Positions 38,996-48,735 of a stretch of 64,000 nt of DNA are shown here, one piece after another. Within the stretch, counting starts at the first letter, position 1; every line of letters starts with the position of its first letter. The notes beneath the pieces were generated by a model, which saw nothing but the letters and a program-made list of their open reading frames with translations, did no database searches and was not told where the DNA came from. This stretch comes from Bartonella birtlesii IBS 325 (GTDB taxonomy: Bacteria > Pseudomonadota > Alphaproteobacteria > Rhizobiales > Rhizobiaceae), in NCBI RefSeq assembly GCF_000273375.1, contig NZ_CM001557.1:15445-79444 (forward strand). The letters run 5' to 3'. Made by a program: the position numbers and the translations under genes.

Positions 38996-41900
38996 CTAGA
39001 AATTATAACGCAGTCCACCAGAAAAACTAGTACCAGAAAAACCAGCTTTCGTTAGCTTGTGCTGATAAACCAGATCACCATGAAGTACAAATTTCGGAGA
39101 CAATTGAGCATTAAAACCTAATCCCGTCTCTAGTGCAGAACCAAAAGCGCCCAATTGAAAAGCATCTTTAAAATGCGCAAATTGTTTCCCTCCAAAACCA
39201 TGTGCGACATGCACCTTTCCGTAAAAAGAAATGACACGCGCTTCTTCTCCTACAGTAAGCATCTTTGTTAAACGTCCACCAACACGTGTTACCCACTGAT
39301 CAATATTTCCTATCTCAATATCAAAATCATCTATATCATGGGCCTTATTAAATTGGAGACGCTGGTAAACGACCTGAATTTGGGGATCCAAAATAAGACC
39401 TTCATCGCCTATCATAAACGGCTTACCAGAAGTCAATGAAGCGCTTAGAGAATTCCCTTTTAACGTTGCTGTCTTATCCCGCGCAAGAGTGAGAACATCA
39501 CCTTTAAACAAACCATAAGATAAAAGGCCATCAACATAAAAACCCGCATCCCACTGCATACCACCATACGCCGTAACGACCCATTTATCAAAAGTACTTT
39601 TTCGACTCTGTTCAACGTTTAGAGGCTGTAAAGAAAGCCTTTCATAAGATCCTATCACTCCAAAAGAACTAGAACCATATATATTTTCAATCTTTTGTAG
39701 CAAAACACCTGCATCAATGGCATTATAGTCAAGTTCACCTCCATACCCATATTCAAGCATAGAAAGATTTGACGTATAACGGTGATTACCACCATAACCA
39801 CGCATAAAGAAAGCGGGGGTTTCACGCATTTCTAACATCCCACCGGAAACAACGCGTAATGACTCCAACCACTTGTTTTTATTATCAATATTAATCAAAT
39901 CTGTATGGAACAAAGCATTTGGCAAAAGCAAATAAGTTGGAACTTGTGGAACAACAGCCTTAACACCCGGCTTAGGAAGAGGCTCTGGTTCTGGAGAAGG
40001 TGTGGGCCCCGGTAATGGATCAGGAGCCGGCTTTGGCTCAGGCTCAGGCTCAGGCTTAACATATCCATTTTCAAGACGAAAATCCCAAAAATCCCCTTCA
40101 CCTTTAACTTGTCTTTGAGAAGCTTCCCCCTGCCCTAATTCAGAACTTGGACCATAAGCATAAAGTCGATACTGATAAGGTGCATTATCTAACGCGACAT
40201 AACCACCGTCTAACTGAAAAGAATCCTTCTCTGCCTTACCAGAGACCTGAATAATTGAAATTCCTTGGTTATTTCCACCACTACCCGTAACTCCTCCTGG
40301 ACTTCCTGAAACAGCACGCACATGAACCATAGTTTTTCCCTCAACATCACCATGAATTAAAACACGATCTGTCTGTTGTTTATCAAGGGGCCCTCCCTCA
40401 TTCAGATATGTATTAAAATAAATATGCGCACCATCTTGCGCCTTATAAGCAACACCAATGCCATTTCCAATGCTAAGTTTTTGATAACTGTAGCTCTGAT
40501 CAGCTGCAGGCTTTAATTTTGTAAACTTAATAGAACTCTCATTCATAAGAGTAACGTGTGAAACAGATGAATCATTTATCAAACTCAATCCACTCTGTTC
40601 TCTCTCTCCTGATTTTCTTAAAATCCATTCAGAATTATCGCCCAAATAAAGTTTAGCAGTAGAAATGTCATCAATATGAGCTCCCCCCTCAAGGGTAGAA
40701 TGCGTAGCCAAAACTGTTAAAGAAGCCCCCTTCTCAGCTTTTAAGAATAAATTCTTTGAACTCAACGTACTTTCTGTTAAACTAACAATACCTTTAATGA
40801 TGTTAGTGCTTTGAATAGCATTATCTTCAACAGAAAATTTTGTCTTATTCAAATCAACAAATTCCATTCTAGAGCGTTTTTTGTCTTCTTCTGATGAATC
40901 TTCTTCGTGAAGATTAGATTCTGTCAACGGCTTATTTCCTTTAAAATAGATACCGTAAGATCCATGACCATTTACATTAACAGAAGAAGATTTAATATTA
41001 ACTTCAGTTACAGAAACTTTCGACTCGGAATCCTCATCCGATAAATCTTTAACTTTCTGAAAAGGAATAGAATTGGAGATATTGACTGCATTTTCTAATA
41101 ATATGCCATGGATATCCGTAGCACTAATAGTAGTACCCTTTAAATTCACATCCCCCTCTAAGTCCGTATGTACAACTGCATGATTACCCGAATTTTTTTC
41201 TTTACCCTTCCCAGTAATTTTAACATTCTCGAGATTTATCTTTCCACCTAGCCTCGAAGAAATCCCATGGCTGTTCATAAAATCAATGGATCCACCAGAC
41301 ATCCAAATCTCTGAACGATCATAACTTAAAAGACTTGCATTCCCATTAGCAGTTTTAATATCTGTATCTTCTAAAAGAACAAACGAACTCTCTGCTGCAT
41401 CAACACCCTCATGATTTTCTTCAATCTTCCCATTCTTTACCTCAATCACTCCATTAGTCGCACGAAGAGCTATAGTTGTACCTTTGACAGTCGGAGCTTC
41501 CAAAACGATCTTGCCATTCTCTGATGCATGCATACCAATTAGAAAATTTTCATCAGAAACATTACCACTAACCGTTACATCCTTACCCTTAACTTCTGTA
41601 CCTATTCCCTTCACCGTTATAGCAGTAAAGCTAGTAGGTTCCCATTCGTTGGTAGAATTATTGGTAGAATTATAAGATTTATTATCAATTTGACCGTTTC
41701 CGCAATCATTGCATATATAATATGTACCATCATATAGCGTCACCTGATTCTTAGCGGTATCATACTTATAAGTATAGCTACCATCCTTATCCCCACCTAT
41801 CCCACTAAGAGGCTTAGAGTTATTCCCACTAAGAGGCTTAGAGTTATTATTCCCACTAAGAGGGGAAATAGCAGAAGCGAGATTTATAGTTCCACTCGAC

Positions 41901-42067
41901 CCAGGAGATATAACAGGAGAGCCATCTAGATAAGAAGGCACTATAGGAATAACTTTGATAGTATATTTCTCTGAATTTGCACCAACTGCTACTCCATTTT
42001 GTAATAAAGAAAAGACAGCTGTTGTGACAGTATATAAACACATACGATTTCTAAATATTTTAATCAT
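38996..42067 (-). CDS. Autotransporter, intact (1023 aa), Pro-rich linker
   Basis: Signal peptide MIKIFRNRMCLYTVTTAVFS..GVAVGA, then a low-complexity stretch with the repeat SGNNSKPLSG (direct repeats at plus-strand 41800-41863) and a CNDCGNGQ Cys pair. The passenger is rich in Gly/Asn/Lys beta-helix turns (MHASENGKIVLEAPTVKG, MSGGSIDFMNSHGISSRLGG). Pre-barrel module: GISIIQVSGKAEKDSF, YQYRLYAYGP and WDFRLENGYV. A Pro/Glu linker (PEPEPEPKPAPDPLPGP) of about 40 residues and a ~320-residue barrel ending FSGGLRYNF follow. The promoter block TTTACA-N17-TATACA lies 220 bases upstream. Likely functional. Confidence 0.88.
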   Translation of the reverse strand: MIKIFRNRMCLYTVTTAVFSLLQNGVAVGANSEKYTIKVIPIVPSYLDGSPVISPGSSGTINLASAISPLSGNNNSKPLSGNNSKPLSGIGGDKDGSYTYKYDTAKNQVTLYDGTYYICNDCGNGQIDNKSYNSTNNSTNEWEPTSFTAITVKGIGTEVKGKDVTVSGNVSDENFLIGMHASENGKIVLEAPTVKGTTIALRATNGVIEVKNGKIEENHEGVDAAESSFVLLEDTDIKTANGNASLLSYDRSEIWMSGGSIDFMNSHGISSRLGGKINLENVKITGKGKEKNSGNHAVVHTDLEGDVNLKGTTISATDIHGILLENAVNISNSIPFQKVKDLSDEDSESKVSVTEVNIKSSSVNVNGHGSYGIYFKGNKPLTESNLHEEDSSEEDKKRSRMEFVDLNKTKFSVEDNAIQSTNIIKGIVSLTESTLSSKNLFLKAEKGASLTVLATHSTLEGGAHIDDISTAKLYLGDNSEWILRKSGEREQSGLSLINDSSVSHVTLMNESSIKFTKLKPAADQSYSYQKLSIGNGIGVAYKAQDGAHIYFNTYLNEGGPLDKQQTDRVLIHGDVEGKTMVHVRAVSGSPGGVTGSGGNNQGISIIQVSGKAEKDSFQLDGGYVALDNAPYQYRLYAYGPSSELGQGEASQRQVKGEGDFWDFRLENGYVKPEPEPEPKPAPDPLPGPTPSPEPEPLPKPGVKAVVPQVPTYLLLPNALFHTDLINIDNKNKWLESLRVVSGGMLEMRETPAFFMRGYGGNHRYTSNLSMLEYGYGGELDYNAIDAGVLLQKIENIYGSSSFGVIGSYERLSLQPLNVEQSRKSTFDKWVVTAYGGMQWDAGFYVDGLLSYGLFKGDVLTLARDKTATLKGNSLSASLTSGKPFMIGDEGLILDPQIQVVYQRLQFNKAHDIDDFDIEIGNIDQWVTRVGGRLTKMLTVGEEARVISFYGKVHVAHGFGGKQFAHFKDAFQLGAFGSALETGLGFNAQLSPKFVLHGDLVYQHKLTKAGFSGTSFSGGLRYNF

Positions 42068-42666
42068 AGTTCCCTCGAAACTTTCTTTCCCCTCTCATTG
42101 AAAACAAAAGCACTGATAAAAACATGCCGACGAGCACCTCAAAACACAAAAAGGTGTAACCAAAAGAACGGATCTACCGCTTATTTGAACTGTGTAATGA
42201 ATTGCTCCAATAAGTTTGGCTGAAGGTCTACACGGAAGACAACAACTACCTATAAGAGAACAATCATTATACGCAATCTATACGTGTATAATGCATTCTG
42301 TATTTCGTGTAAAGAAAAAATAAAACTATAGAGTGTAATTAACAGGATAATCAATCTATCATTGTGAATTTTAGAAATTTGACAAAAATATGCATAAAAA
42401 GGGCTATGAAAACCAATAAAAATTCTAAAAGCGAAAAATTTAGAAAATACAAAGGGGCACAGCAGATAAATCAGATGTATATAGAAAAGCATACTGTACA
42501 CTAATACTAAGCACGAAAACTATCAAAGAGTCTTAGAATGAGTGACCGTATCATATCATGATACGCAAAATTTTAAGAAAGTTCGCTTCACCATAAAGAT
42601 GCTCTCATATGTGAAACCAATTATGGCTTTTTCGTTCCTCTCAAAAGAAAACAACACAAAAAGAAA
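42068..42666. other. Intergenic region between two autotransporter genes
   Basis: Carries the promoter block at 42285-42313 for the gene to its left. No gene is seen in the rest. Confidence 0.4.
42285..42313 (-). promoter_or_regulatory. Putative promoter of the 38996-42067 autotransporter
   Basis: TTTACA (42313-42308) and TATACA (42290-42285) on the minus strand, spacer 17 bases (CGAAATACAGAATGCAT). This is the best match to a sigma-70 promoter among the autotransporter genes. Confidence 0.55.
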
Positions 42667-42692
42667 AAAGGCAGCACACAGTGCTGCCTTTG
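42667..42692 (-). terminator. Rho-independent terminator of the large split autotransporter
   Basis: AAGGCAGCAC / GTGCTGCCTT stem 28 bases after the stop at 42720, with TTTTTT on the minus strand. The same GGCAGCAC stem closes the autotransporter ending at 61178. Confidence 0.85.
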
Positions 42693-42719
42693 TCTAAAAT
42701 GTCCGTACTATAAATTATC

Positions 42720-45700
42720 TTAAAACTGATAACGGACTCCTCCAGAAAAACTTGTTCCAGAAAAACCAGCCTTATTGAGTTTATGCTGATAGACAAGATC
42801 CCCATGAAGAGAAAACTGTGCAGACAATTTGGCATTAAAGCCTAAACCAGCCTCTAAAGAAGAACCAAAAGCACCTAACTGGAAAGCATCTTTGAAATAC
42901 ACAGCTTTTTTGCCTCCAAAACCATGGGCAAGATAAAGCTTACTATAAAATGTAACAACATTCACTGCTTCAGAGTTCTTAGGAGTCTTACTCAAACGTC
43001 CACCAACACGTGCTACCCACTGATCAAGTTTTCCCATTTCAATATCAAAACCATCAATATCATGGGCTTTATCAAACTGCAGATGTTGATAAATAACCTG
43101 AACTTGCGGATCAAATACAAAACCTTCATATCCTGTTGCAATTGTCTGGCCACCAGTCAAAGAAACACTTAAAGGATTGCCTTTTAATGTGGCTGTCTTA
43201 CCTCGTGCAAGGGTAAGAACATCACCTTTAAACAAACCATAAGACACAAGACCATCTATATAGAATCCAGCATCATGCTGCATACTACCATATGCCGTAG
43301 CAGTCCATTTATCAAACGCACTTTCTTGACTTTGTTCAACATTCAAAGGCTGTAACGAAAGTTTTCCATAAGATCCCATAACTCCAAAGGACACAGTATT
43401 ATCAACATTTTCAATTGTTTGTAATAAAAGCCCTGCCTCTACACCATTATAATCAAGGTCACCTTTGTAACCATATTCAAGTGCAGACAAATCTGAAGTG
43501 TAACGGTAATTTCCACCATAGCCACGCAAATATAACGCAGGACTTTGGCGACCTTCTAACATTCCATTAAACCTAACTCGCAGTGTTTCCAACTGCTTGT
43601 TTTGATTGCTGATATCCATCAAACCAGCATGGAATATGCTATTAGGCAAGAGTAGATAAGTTGGAACTTGTGGAACAACAGATCTGACAAATCTTTCAGA
43701 AAGAACAAATCCAACCATAGGAGTGGTAGGTTTAACATACTGATTTTCTAAACGAAAGTTCCAGAATTCTCCTCCATCCTTAACAAATTTTTGCTGAACA
43801 TGCTCCTGTTTCGAAGTTTCTTTTGGGCTATAAGAACGAAGAGCATATTTGTAAGGTGAATTCAACAGTGCAACATAACCACCATTCAGCAAGAAAGAAT
43901 CTTTTTCTGCCTTTCCATAAACCTGAATAACTGGAACACTATGAGGAATCCTTTTATCACTCCTACCTTTTTCTCCTACATCACCGGAAACTCCTTGTAC
44001 ATGTATTTTTGTTTTTCCAGAAACATCACCATGAATTACAACCCTATCAGTTACTTGCTCTTCACTCCGATCACTAGGGTTTAAACGCGCATTGAGACGT
44101 ATTGAAACGTTACCGTGAACCTCATAAACCTTGCCGCTCCCATTTCCAATACGGAGAGTCTGATACAGATTTCCAGATTCTGGAGCAACAAACTCAATAG
44201 CACTATCTACAAGACGTACAGAGGAAGCACAAGAATCTACACACTCTGAATCTGTAGTACCCCAATTCTTATGTTCACCTCTTTTTATAAACCACTCTGA
44301 TCCATTAGTCAGATCTAAATTGACATAAGAATTTTTTTCAATACTTGAACCTCCTACAATAACCGAGTCATTAACCGAAAGCGATATATTAGAATTATTC
44401 TCAGCTCTCAACAATAAGTCACCAGAAAGTTTTGTTTTATTTTCTAAGGAAACACCTCCACTAGAATGATTTCCATAAATAGCAACACTCTTTATAACTT
44501 CGAAATCAGTTTTTTTCAATGAAACCATACCCGTTGTTATATCTATAGGTGTTCTTTCTTGTAAAGATTTAGCACTTCGCTTAACAACATCGGCTTTCTC
44601 AGCAGAATGTCCTCTTTCAGTCGACTTGGCAACAACCTTCACTGGAACCTTATTTTTATTCTGTTGACCAACCTCTTGTTGCTCTCTCCCATCAAAATAT
44701 ATACCATAGGATTTATCACCTTCCACCCTAACAGTTGAAGATTCAATTTTAGCATAATTCATAGAAGGTTTAGCATAATTCATAGCAGGAAGAATATCAG
44801 AAGATCTCTTTTTCCTAGAAGAACCGGTTTCAACAACATTACTCGTTCCTTTAACCCACAAAGCATTGGCATCAGTGACAACATTACCATTTGCAAACTC
44901 AACAGAAGCATTATCACTCACCAAAATAGCAGCACGTCCAAACCTATCTATAGAATTCGACTCTCCTGTACCTTTTTTAGCCGTAATGACAACCTTATCT
45001 AATTTAATATGCGCCCCTGTTTCTGCCCGAACTGCTATCCCATTTTTCAGAGAAATTGTCCCAGAATCCATAGTTATCTCACCGCCTTTACTCGCTAAGC
45101 CAGCGGCAACCCCTCCCCCTACCATATTAATTTTCGTATTACTTAAATTAACAGATGCTCCAGTGCCAGCCAAAGCTCCCACATAACGAGCATTGACCAT
45201 TCCTTCAATCATTTTCACCTCCCCACCTTTTTGCGCTTCCAACCCAATCACAGAAGATGTAATGTTTGATTTCTTATCTAGAATAACTTTCGCACCTTCT
45301 TCTGCAAGCACAGCACTCGCAAACTGAGATCCAGTAAAATCAACATCATTTTCATTACCAGAAGAACCTGCTCCGCTAATTGTAGCACCTTCTAGGTTAA
45401 TGACCGTATCCTGACTTTTTGCATACATAGAATGCTGAGCTTGATTACTCGCTGTCAGTGTAACTCCTTTAACCGTATATGATTTACCATTATCGCATGA
45501 ATAAGAAACTAGCGATTTCTTATCACCATTTCCATTCGAAATACTACAATTAGAACCATCTTTTTTACCTGTACTAAGCCCCTCAGAAGTCAAAGGCTTT
45601 GTAGGCTTTGTAGAGGCAGTAGACTTCAATGAAACTATAGCTACAGGTTCATTCGGTACTGTAAAAGTAACATTCTGAGGTAATTGAGAATTTCCAGAAC

Positions 45701-46238
45701 CAGGCAAAAGACGTCCTACTGCTGAAGATTCTTTCTGTTTAGACACCGTGGATTCTACATTTTTAGAACCTTCATTAGATTTAGAACCTTCATTAGATTT
45801 AGAACCTTCATTAGATGAAGTAGGTGTAACAGTTACGATAGACGGACCAGATGGAATTCCAGTAGATGGAATTGTTACAATATCAATTTCATTAGAATCA
45901 CTATCAGATATTATTGTATTACCCTCTTCATCTACTACATCATATCCTTGCCTATCCAATACTGCTCCAGTACCTGTTACGGTAAGAGATTCTGTAGTTT
46001 CAGAATTTTCACTATCCTCTTCAGGGGATTCAAAAGAAGGAACTAATGTTACAGAAGGCTCACTTTCTTCGGTTTCTTCGGTTTCTTCAGTTTCTTCAGA
46101 CACTGGAATGGTAAGCGCACGAGCTTTAGACACATATAAAAAATGTCCGTTATCCTCATAGGGTATATTTTGGCTTTCTAAACGAAAATCCCAAACATCT
46201 CCACTATTCCTCACCAATGTCTTATCAAAATAATTCAT
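42720..46238 (-). CDS. Second passenger and barrel of a dual-passenger autotransporter
   Basis: 1172 residues from the first Met of this frame, but with no signal peptide: it opens MNYFDKTLVRNSGDVWDFRLESQN, which is the end of a first passenger. Next come an acidic linker (EETEETEETEE, then SNEGSK three times), a new passenger start (CSISNGNGDKKSL..YSCDNGKSYTVKG), beta-helix repeats, a basic KKRSSD stretch, SVPVIQVYGKAEKDSF, YKYALRSYSP, WNFRLENQYV and a barrel ending FSGGVRYQF. The frame is open upstream without stops as far as the A7 tract at 46389-46395, where it joins the 46316-48619 frame. Best read as the 3' part of a single gene. Confidence 0.85.
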   Translation of the reverse strand: MNYFDKTLVRNSGDVWDFRLESQNIPYEDNGHFLYVSKARALTIPVSEETEETEETEESEPSVTLVPSFESPEEDSENSETTESLTVTGTGAVLDRQGYDVVDEEGNTIISDSDSNEIDIVTIPSTGIPSGPSIVTVTPTSSNEGSKSNEGSKSNEGSKNVESTVSKQKESSAVGRLLPGSGNSQLPQNVTFTVPNEPVAIVSLKSTASTKPTKPLTSEGLSTGKKDGSNCSISNGNGDKKSLVSYSCDNGKSYTVKGVTLTASNQAQHSMYAKSQDTVINLEGATISGAGSSGNENDVDFTGSQFASAVLAEEGAKVILDKKSNITSSVIGLEAQKGGEVKMIEGMVNARYVGALAGTGASVNLSNTKINMVGGGVAAGLASKGGEITMDSGTISLKNGIAVRAETGAHIKLDKVVITAKKGTGESNSIDRFGRAAILVSDNASVEFANGNVVTDANALWVKGTSNVVETGSSRKKRSSDILPAMNYAKPSMNYAKIESSTVRVEGDKSYGIYFDGREQQEVGQQNKNKVPVKVVAKSTERGHSAEKADVVKRSAKSLQERTPIDITTGMVSLKKTDFEVIKSVAIYGNHSSGGVSLENKTKLSGDLLLRAENNSNISLSVNDSVIVGGSSIEKNSYVNLDLTNGSEWFIKRGEHKNWGTTDSECVDSCASSVRLVDSAIEFVAPESGNLYQTLRIGNGSGKVYEVHGNVSIRLNARLNPSDRSEEQVTDRVVIHGDVSGKTKIHVQGVSGDVGEKGRSDKRIPHSVPVIQVYGKAEKDSFLLNGGYVALLNSPYKYALRSYSPKETSKQEHVQQKFVKDGGEFWNFRLENQYVKPTTPMVGFVLSERFVRSVVPQVPTYLLLPNSIFHAGLMDISNQNKQLETLRVRFNGMLEGRQSPALYLRGYGGNYRYTSDLSALEYGYKGDLDYNGVEAGLLLQTIENVDNTVSFGVMGSYGKLSLQPLNVEQSQESAFDKWTATAYGSMQHDAGFYIDGLVSYGLFKGDVLTLARGKTATLKGNPLSVSLTGGQTIATGYEGFVFDPQVQVIYQHLQFDKAHDIDGFDIEMGKLDQWVARVGGRLSKTPKNSEAVNVVTFYSKLYLAHGFGGKKAVYFKDAFQLGAFGSSLEAGLGFNAKLSAQFSLHGDLVYQHKLNKAGFSGTSFSGGVRYQF
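45763..45816 (-). repeat. Three 18-bp tandem repeats (SNEGSK)
   Basis: TTAGAACCTTCATTAGAT occurs three times in a row (plus strand), coding for SNEGSK in the linker of the dual-passenger autotransporter. Copy number could change in frame. Confidence 0.85.
46064..46099 (-). repeat. Four 9-bp tandem repeats (EET)
   Basis: TTTCTTCGG-type units (plus strand), coding for the EETEETEET stretch in the same linker. Confidence 0.75.
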
Positions 46239-46315
46239 TTTTGCAGGGATAGACGGACCATAACCACGAAGAACATACTTATAAGGCGTCCCTTCTCGTG
46301 TAATATAACCACCTT

Positions 46316-48619
46316 CTAAAGTAAAACTGTCGCTTTTTGCCTCTCCAAAAACTTGAATAAGTGATGTGCTATAAAGTGTATCCTGTTCTTTTTTTCATTA
46401 CTATTTGAAGTGTCATGTACAGACACTTTTGTTTTCCCATCAACATCACCATGAATTAATAACCTATCGGATATTTGAGAATTCTCCGCTTCGCTAGGCA
46501 TCAAATTCGCATTGAAATGAACTTTAGCATCACCCTTAGTGCTAAAAACTACACCATCCCCTTTCCCTATACGAAGTATTTGATAACCTTGGTTTACTTG
46601 CTTTACTTGCTTTACTTGCTTTGCTTGATCTCCACCGTTTACTTGCTTTGCTTGGTCTGCTTGATCTCCACCTTGAGAGGCTGCATTGTTTCCAGATCCC
46701 AAAGACATAAACCGAATATTACTATTTCTAAGTGTTATAGACGAAATACATGAATCTAAACATTTAGAGCCATCAAGCCTCTGATTTTTATCTTTTATTA
46801 AATGCCATTCCGATCCCTGTAAAAAAATCTTTGCATTAGAACTTTCATCAACACGAGCAGGACCACCAATTAAAGAGTTATAAGCAAAAATCGACATATT
46901 AGAAGAAGATTCAGCTTCCAATAGTACTCTTCCAGAAAGAACAGATTCGTCTTTTAAGATAACAGAACCATTTAAATCAAGACCCAAAACTGCCACACCA
47001 TCTGGAACTTTAAAAGAGGATTTCTTTAAAAGAACCGCACGCAAATTGGCTTTTTTTCCTACATTTCCTCTACTTTCTTCTTCCTCTTCTTGCTTCTTAC
47101 TAAAGTGGATACCATAAGTATCTCCCGTCAAACGAATCCTTGAAGATCTAATACTAGCACTAACCCCTAAAGAATCTTTACTAAAGAAACTATCCCCCTC
47201 TGTAATAGCTTTTATAGTGGAGACAACATCATCAAAAGCTTCATTTTTAGCTTGATAAGCTCCATAAGCTCCATAAGTTTCATGAGCTTCAATAACTTTA
47301 TCAAGGGAATGCGCTCCATTCTCCTCATGAAAAAGAGAAACATTATCAACAAAGGGAATACCACCTGAAACGTGGAAATCAGTATTTGAATTAGGGATAG
47401 GAGGTATTTCATTACTAGGTTCTGGTATCGGAACACCAGCTAACGAGTTAATATTATTCTTGGAAACACTAGAAACTTCATCACGAATCCAGAAAAGAGG
47501 AACATTAGAAATATCTAATTTCCCATTATCAAAGGAAATAAAACCTTTTGTATCTGACAAGAAGACAAAACTCCCTGTATTACTTGTCCCATTACCACCA
47601 GGTTTAGATTTAATTTTAACTTTGTCTAAATTAATAGCAGATCCATCTCTCGACACAACTCCTATTCCACCCATTTTGGGAAAAATAATTGACCCAGACT
47701 TCATCATAATACCGGAATGGTTATCAGCAAATAAACCAATTTTAGTGGTATCATCCTCACTAGTATTATTATAGTAACTTACATCAACTTCAACATGACC
47801 CAAAAAAATAGACGAAAAACTATCAGCAAAAGCACCAATATCAACATTTCTGATTTTTCCCCCCTTCATGGTAATCCATCCACCTTGTTCAGCATGAAGT
47901 CCGACAGCAAAAGTCTTAATATTTGATTCGTCTAATCTAACCCTTGAACCTGCTTTTGTCACAAATACAGCACTCCCCTTTCCTGCTGCTTCACCGGACC
48001 CCTTGTTTTCATCACCACTTCCCAAAAGACGTTGGATAGGAGACTCAAAACCGCTATCATTAGAAGGACGGACTCCCCACAAATACATTTTCTGTAGTTT
48101 AATATCCGTCCTCCTATAGTCTTCCCCTGCTTTTCCTTTTGTAGATATGGGATTTTCACTATATTTTGTTACTTCAATTTTACTGTTTTTTGCAGTGTAC
48201 ACTCCACCACTGCAGACAATAGGTTTATGCTCAAGATTATAATTACTATGATGATTATCTTGAGCAGTACCTATCTTACACTTACTGACGGACTCCGCCC
48301 TAGGAGCACCACCGGAAGGAATGCTATTAATACCATTATCTCGAATACCATTATCTCGAATACCATTATCTTGAATACTATTATCTTGAATACTATTATC
48401 TTGGATACCATTACCCCGAATACCACTACCCCGAATATCATTACCCCGAATACCACTACCCTGAATATCATTACCCTGAATATCATTACCCTGAATATCA
48501 TTACCCTGAATATCATTACGTACCTGTGCCCCCACAGAAACATTAACAGCTTGTAAAAAGAAGAGAGCACTTGTCGTCAGTGCGCACAAACGTGTACGCT
48601 TTTTAAATACATTGGTCAT
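46316..48619 (-). CDS. First passenger of a dual-passenger autotransporter (frameshifted)
   Basis: Signal peptide MTNVFKKRTRLCALTTSALF..NVSVGA, then a run of 5-residue repeats (NDIQG / NGIRD type, about 12 copies), a Cys pair, and a beta-helical passenger with familiar blocks (GRVLLEAESSSNMSIFAY, SSITLRNSNIRFMS, YQILRIGKGDGVVFSTKGDA, DRLLIHGDVDGKTKVSV). The frame ends abnormally just after EKKN. In the DNA beyond, the other frame encodes the expected TSLIQVFGEAKSDSFTLEGG and YKYVLRGYGP, then the 42720-46238 protein. One extra A in the A7 tract (plus-strand T7 at 46389-46395) would fuse both into about 1966 residues. Confidence 0.85.
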   Translation of the reverse strand: MTNVFKKRTRLCALTTSALFFLQAVNVSVGAQVRNDIQGNDIQGNDIQGNDIQGSGIRGNDIRGSGIRGNGIQDNSIQDNSIQDNGIRDNGIRDNGINSIPSGGAPRAESVSKCKIGTAQDNHHSNYNLEHKPIVCSGGVYTAKNSKIEVTKYSENPISTKGKAGEDYRRTDIKLQKMYLWGVRPSNDSGFESPIQRLLGSGDENKGSGEAAGKGSAVFVTKAGSRVRLDESNIKTFAVGLHAEQGGWITMKGGKIRNVDIGAFADSFSSIFLGHVEVDVSYYNNTSEDDTTKIGLFADNHSGIMMKSGSIIFPKMGGIGVVSRDGSAINLDKVKIKSKPGGNGTSNTGSFVFLSDTKGFISFDNGKLDISNVPLFWIRDEVSSVSKNNINSLAGVPIPEPSNEIPPIPNSNTDFHVSGGIPFVDNVSLFHEENGAHSLDKVIEAHETYGAYGAYQAKNEAFDDVVSTIKAITEGDSFFSKDSLGVSASIRSSRIRLTGDTYGIHFSKKQEEEEESRGNVGKKANLRAVLLKKSSFKVPDGVAVLGLDLNGSVILKDESVLSGRVLLEAESSSNMSIFAYNSLIGGPARVDESSNAKIFLQGSEWHLIKDKNQRLDGSKCLDSCISSITLRNSNIRFMSLGSGNNAASQGGDQADQAKQVNGGDQAKQVKQVKQVNQGYQILRIGKGDGVVFSTKGDAKVHFNANLMPSEAENSQISDRLLIHGDVDGKTKVSVHDTSNSNEKKNRIHFIAHHLFKFLERQKATVLL
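46592..46672 (-). repeat. 9-bp repeats coding for KQV/DQA units
   Basis: Repeated ACTTGCTTT / GCTTGATCT units (plus strand), giving QADQAKQVNGGDQAKQVKQV in the first passenger, a Gln/Lys-rich hydrophilic insert. Confidence 0.7.
48331..48519 (-). repeat. 15-bp tandem repeats (about 12 copies) after a signal peptide
   Basis: Units such as TACCATTATCTCGAA and TATCATTACCCTGAA (plus strand) repeat with period 15, coding for N-x-I-x-(G/D) pentapeptides. Related sub-variants are grouped (CTGAA, CCGAA, TTGAA, TCGAA), which suggests stepwise local duplication. All changes of whole units keep the frame. Confidence 0.9.
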
Positions 48620-48706
48620 ATGTCAAACTTTCTAAATAATGTTGCAAAAACACTAGAATTAAGTGAAAATGAGATAAGTACACGTTCTGTAACATACATT
48701 AGTCTA

Positions 48707-48735
48707 TTTTACAACATAGTGTAATTTATTATAAT
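48707..48735 (+). promoter_or_regulatory. Putative promoter of the iron ABC operon
   Basis: TTTTAC (48707-48712) and TATAAT (48730-48735) 17 bases apart, about 80 bases before the binding-protein gene. Just downstream, TTTGTACACAAA (48741-48752) has five-base inverted arms and could be an operator. It does not match a Fur or RirA box that I can recognise. The divergent autotransporter promoter overlaps the same 196-bp gap. Confidence 0.4.

Noticed and set aside
48331..48519. Regular direct repeats that might suggest a CRISPR array
   Set aside because: The repeats are contiguous 15-bp units with no spacers and they lie inside a coding frame.
48227..48556. Frames on both strands with strongly periodic Thr-Ile-Asn or Val-Met-Ile-Phe patterns
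   Set aside because: They are out-of-frame readings of the 15-bp tandem repeat within the autotransporter.
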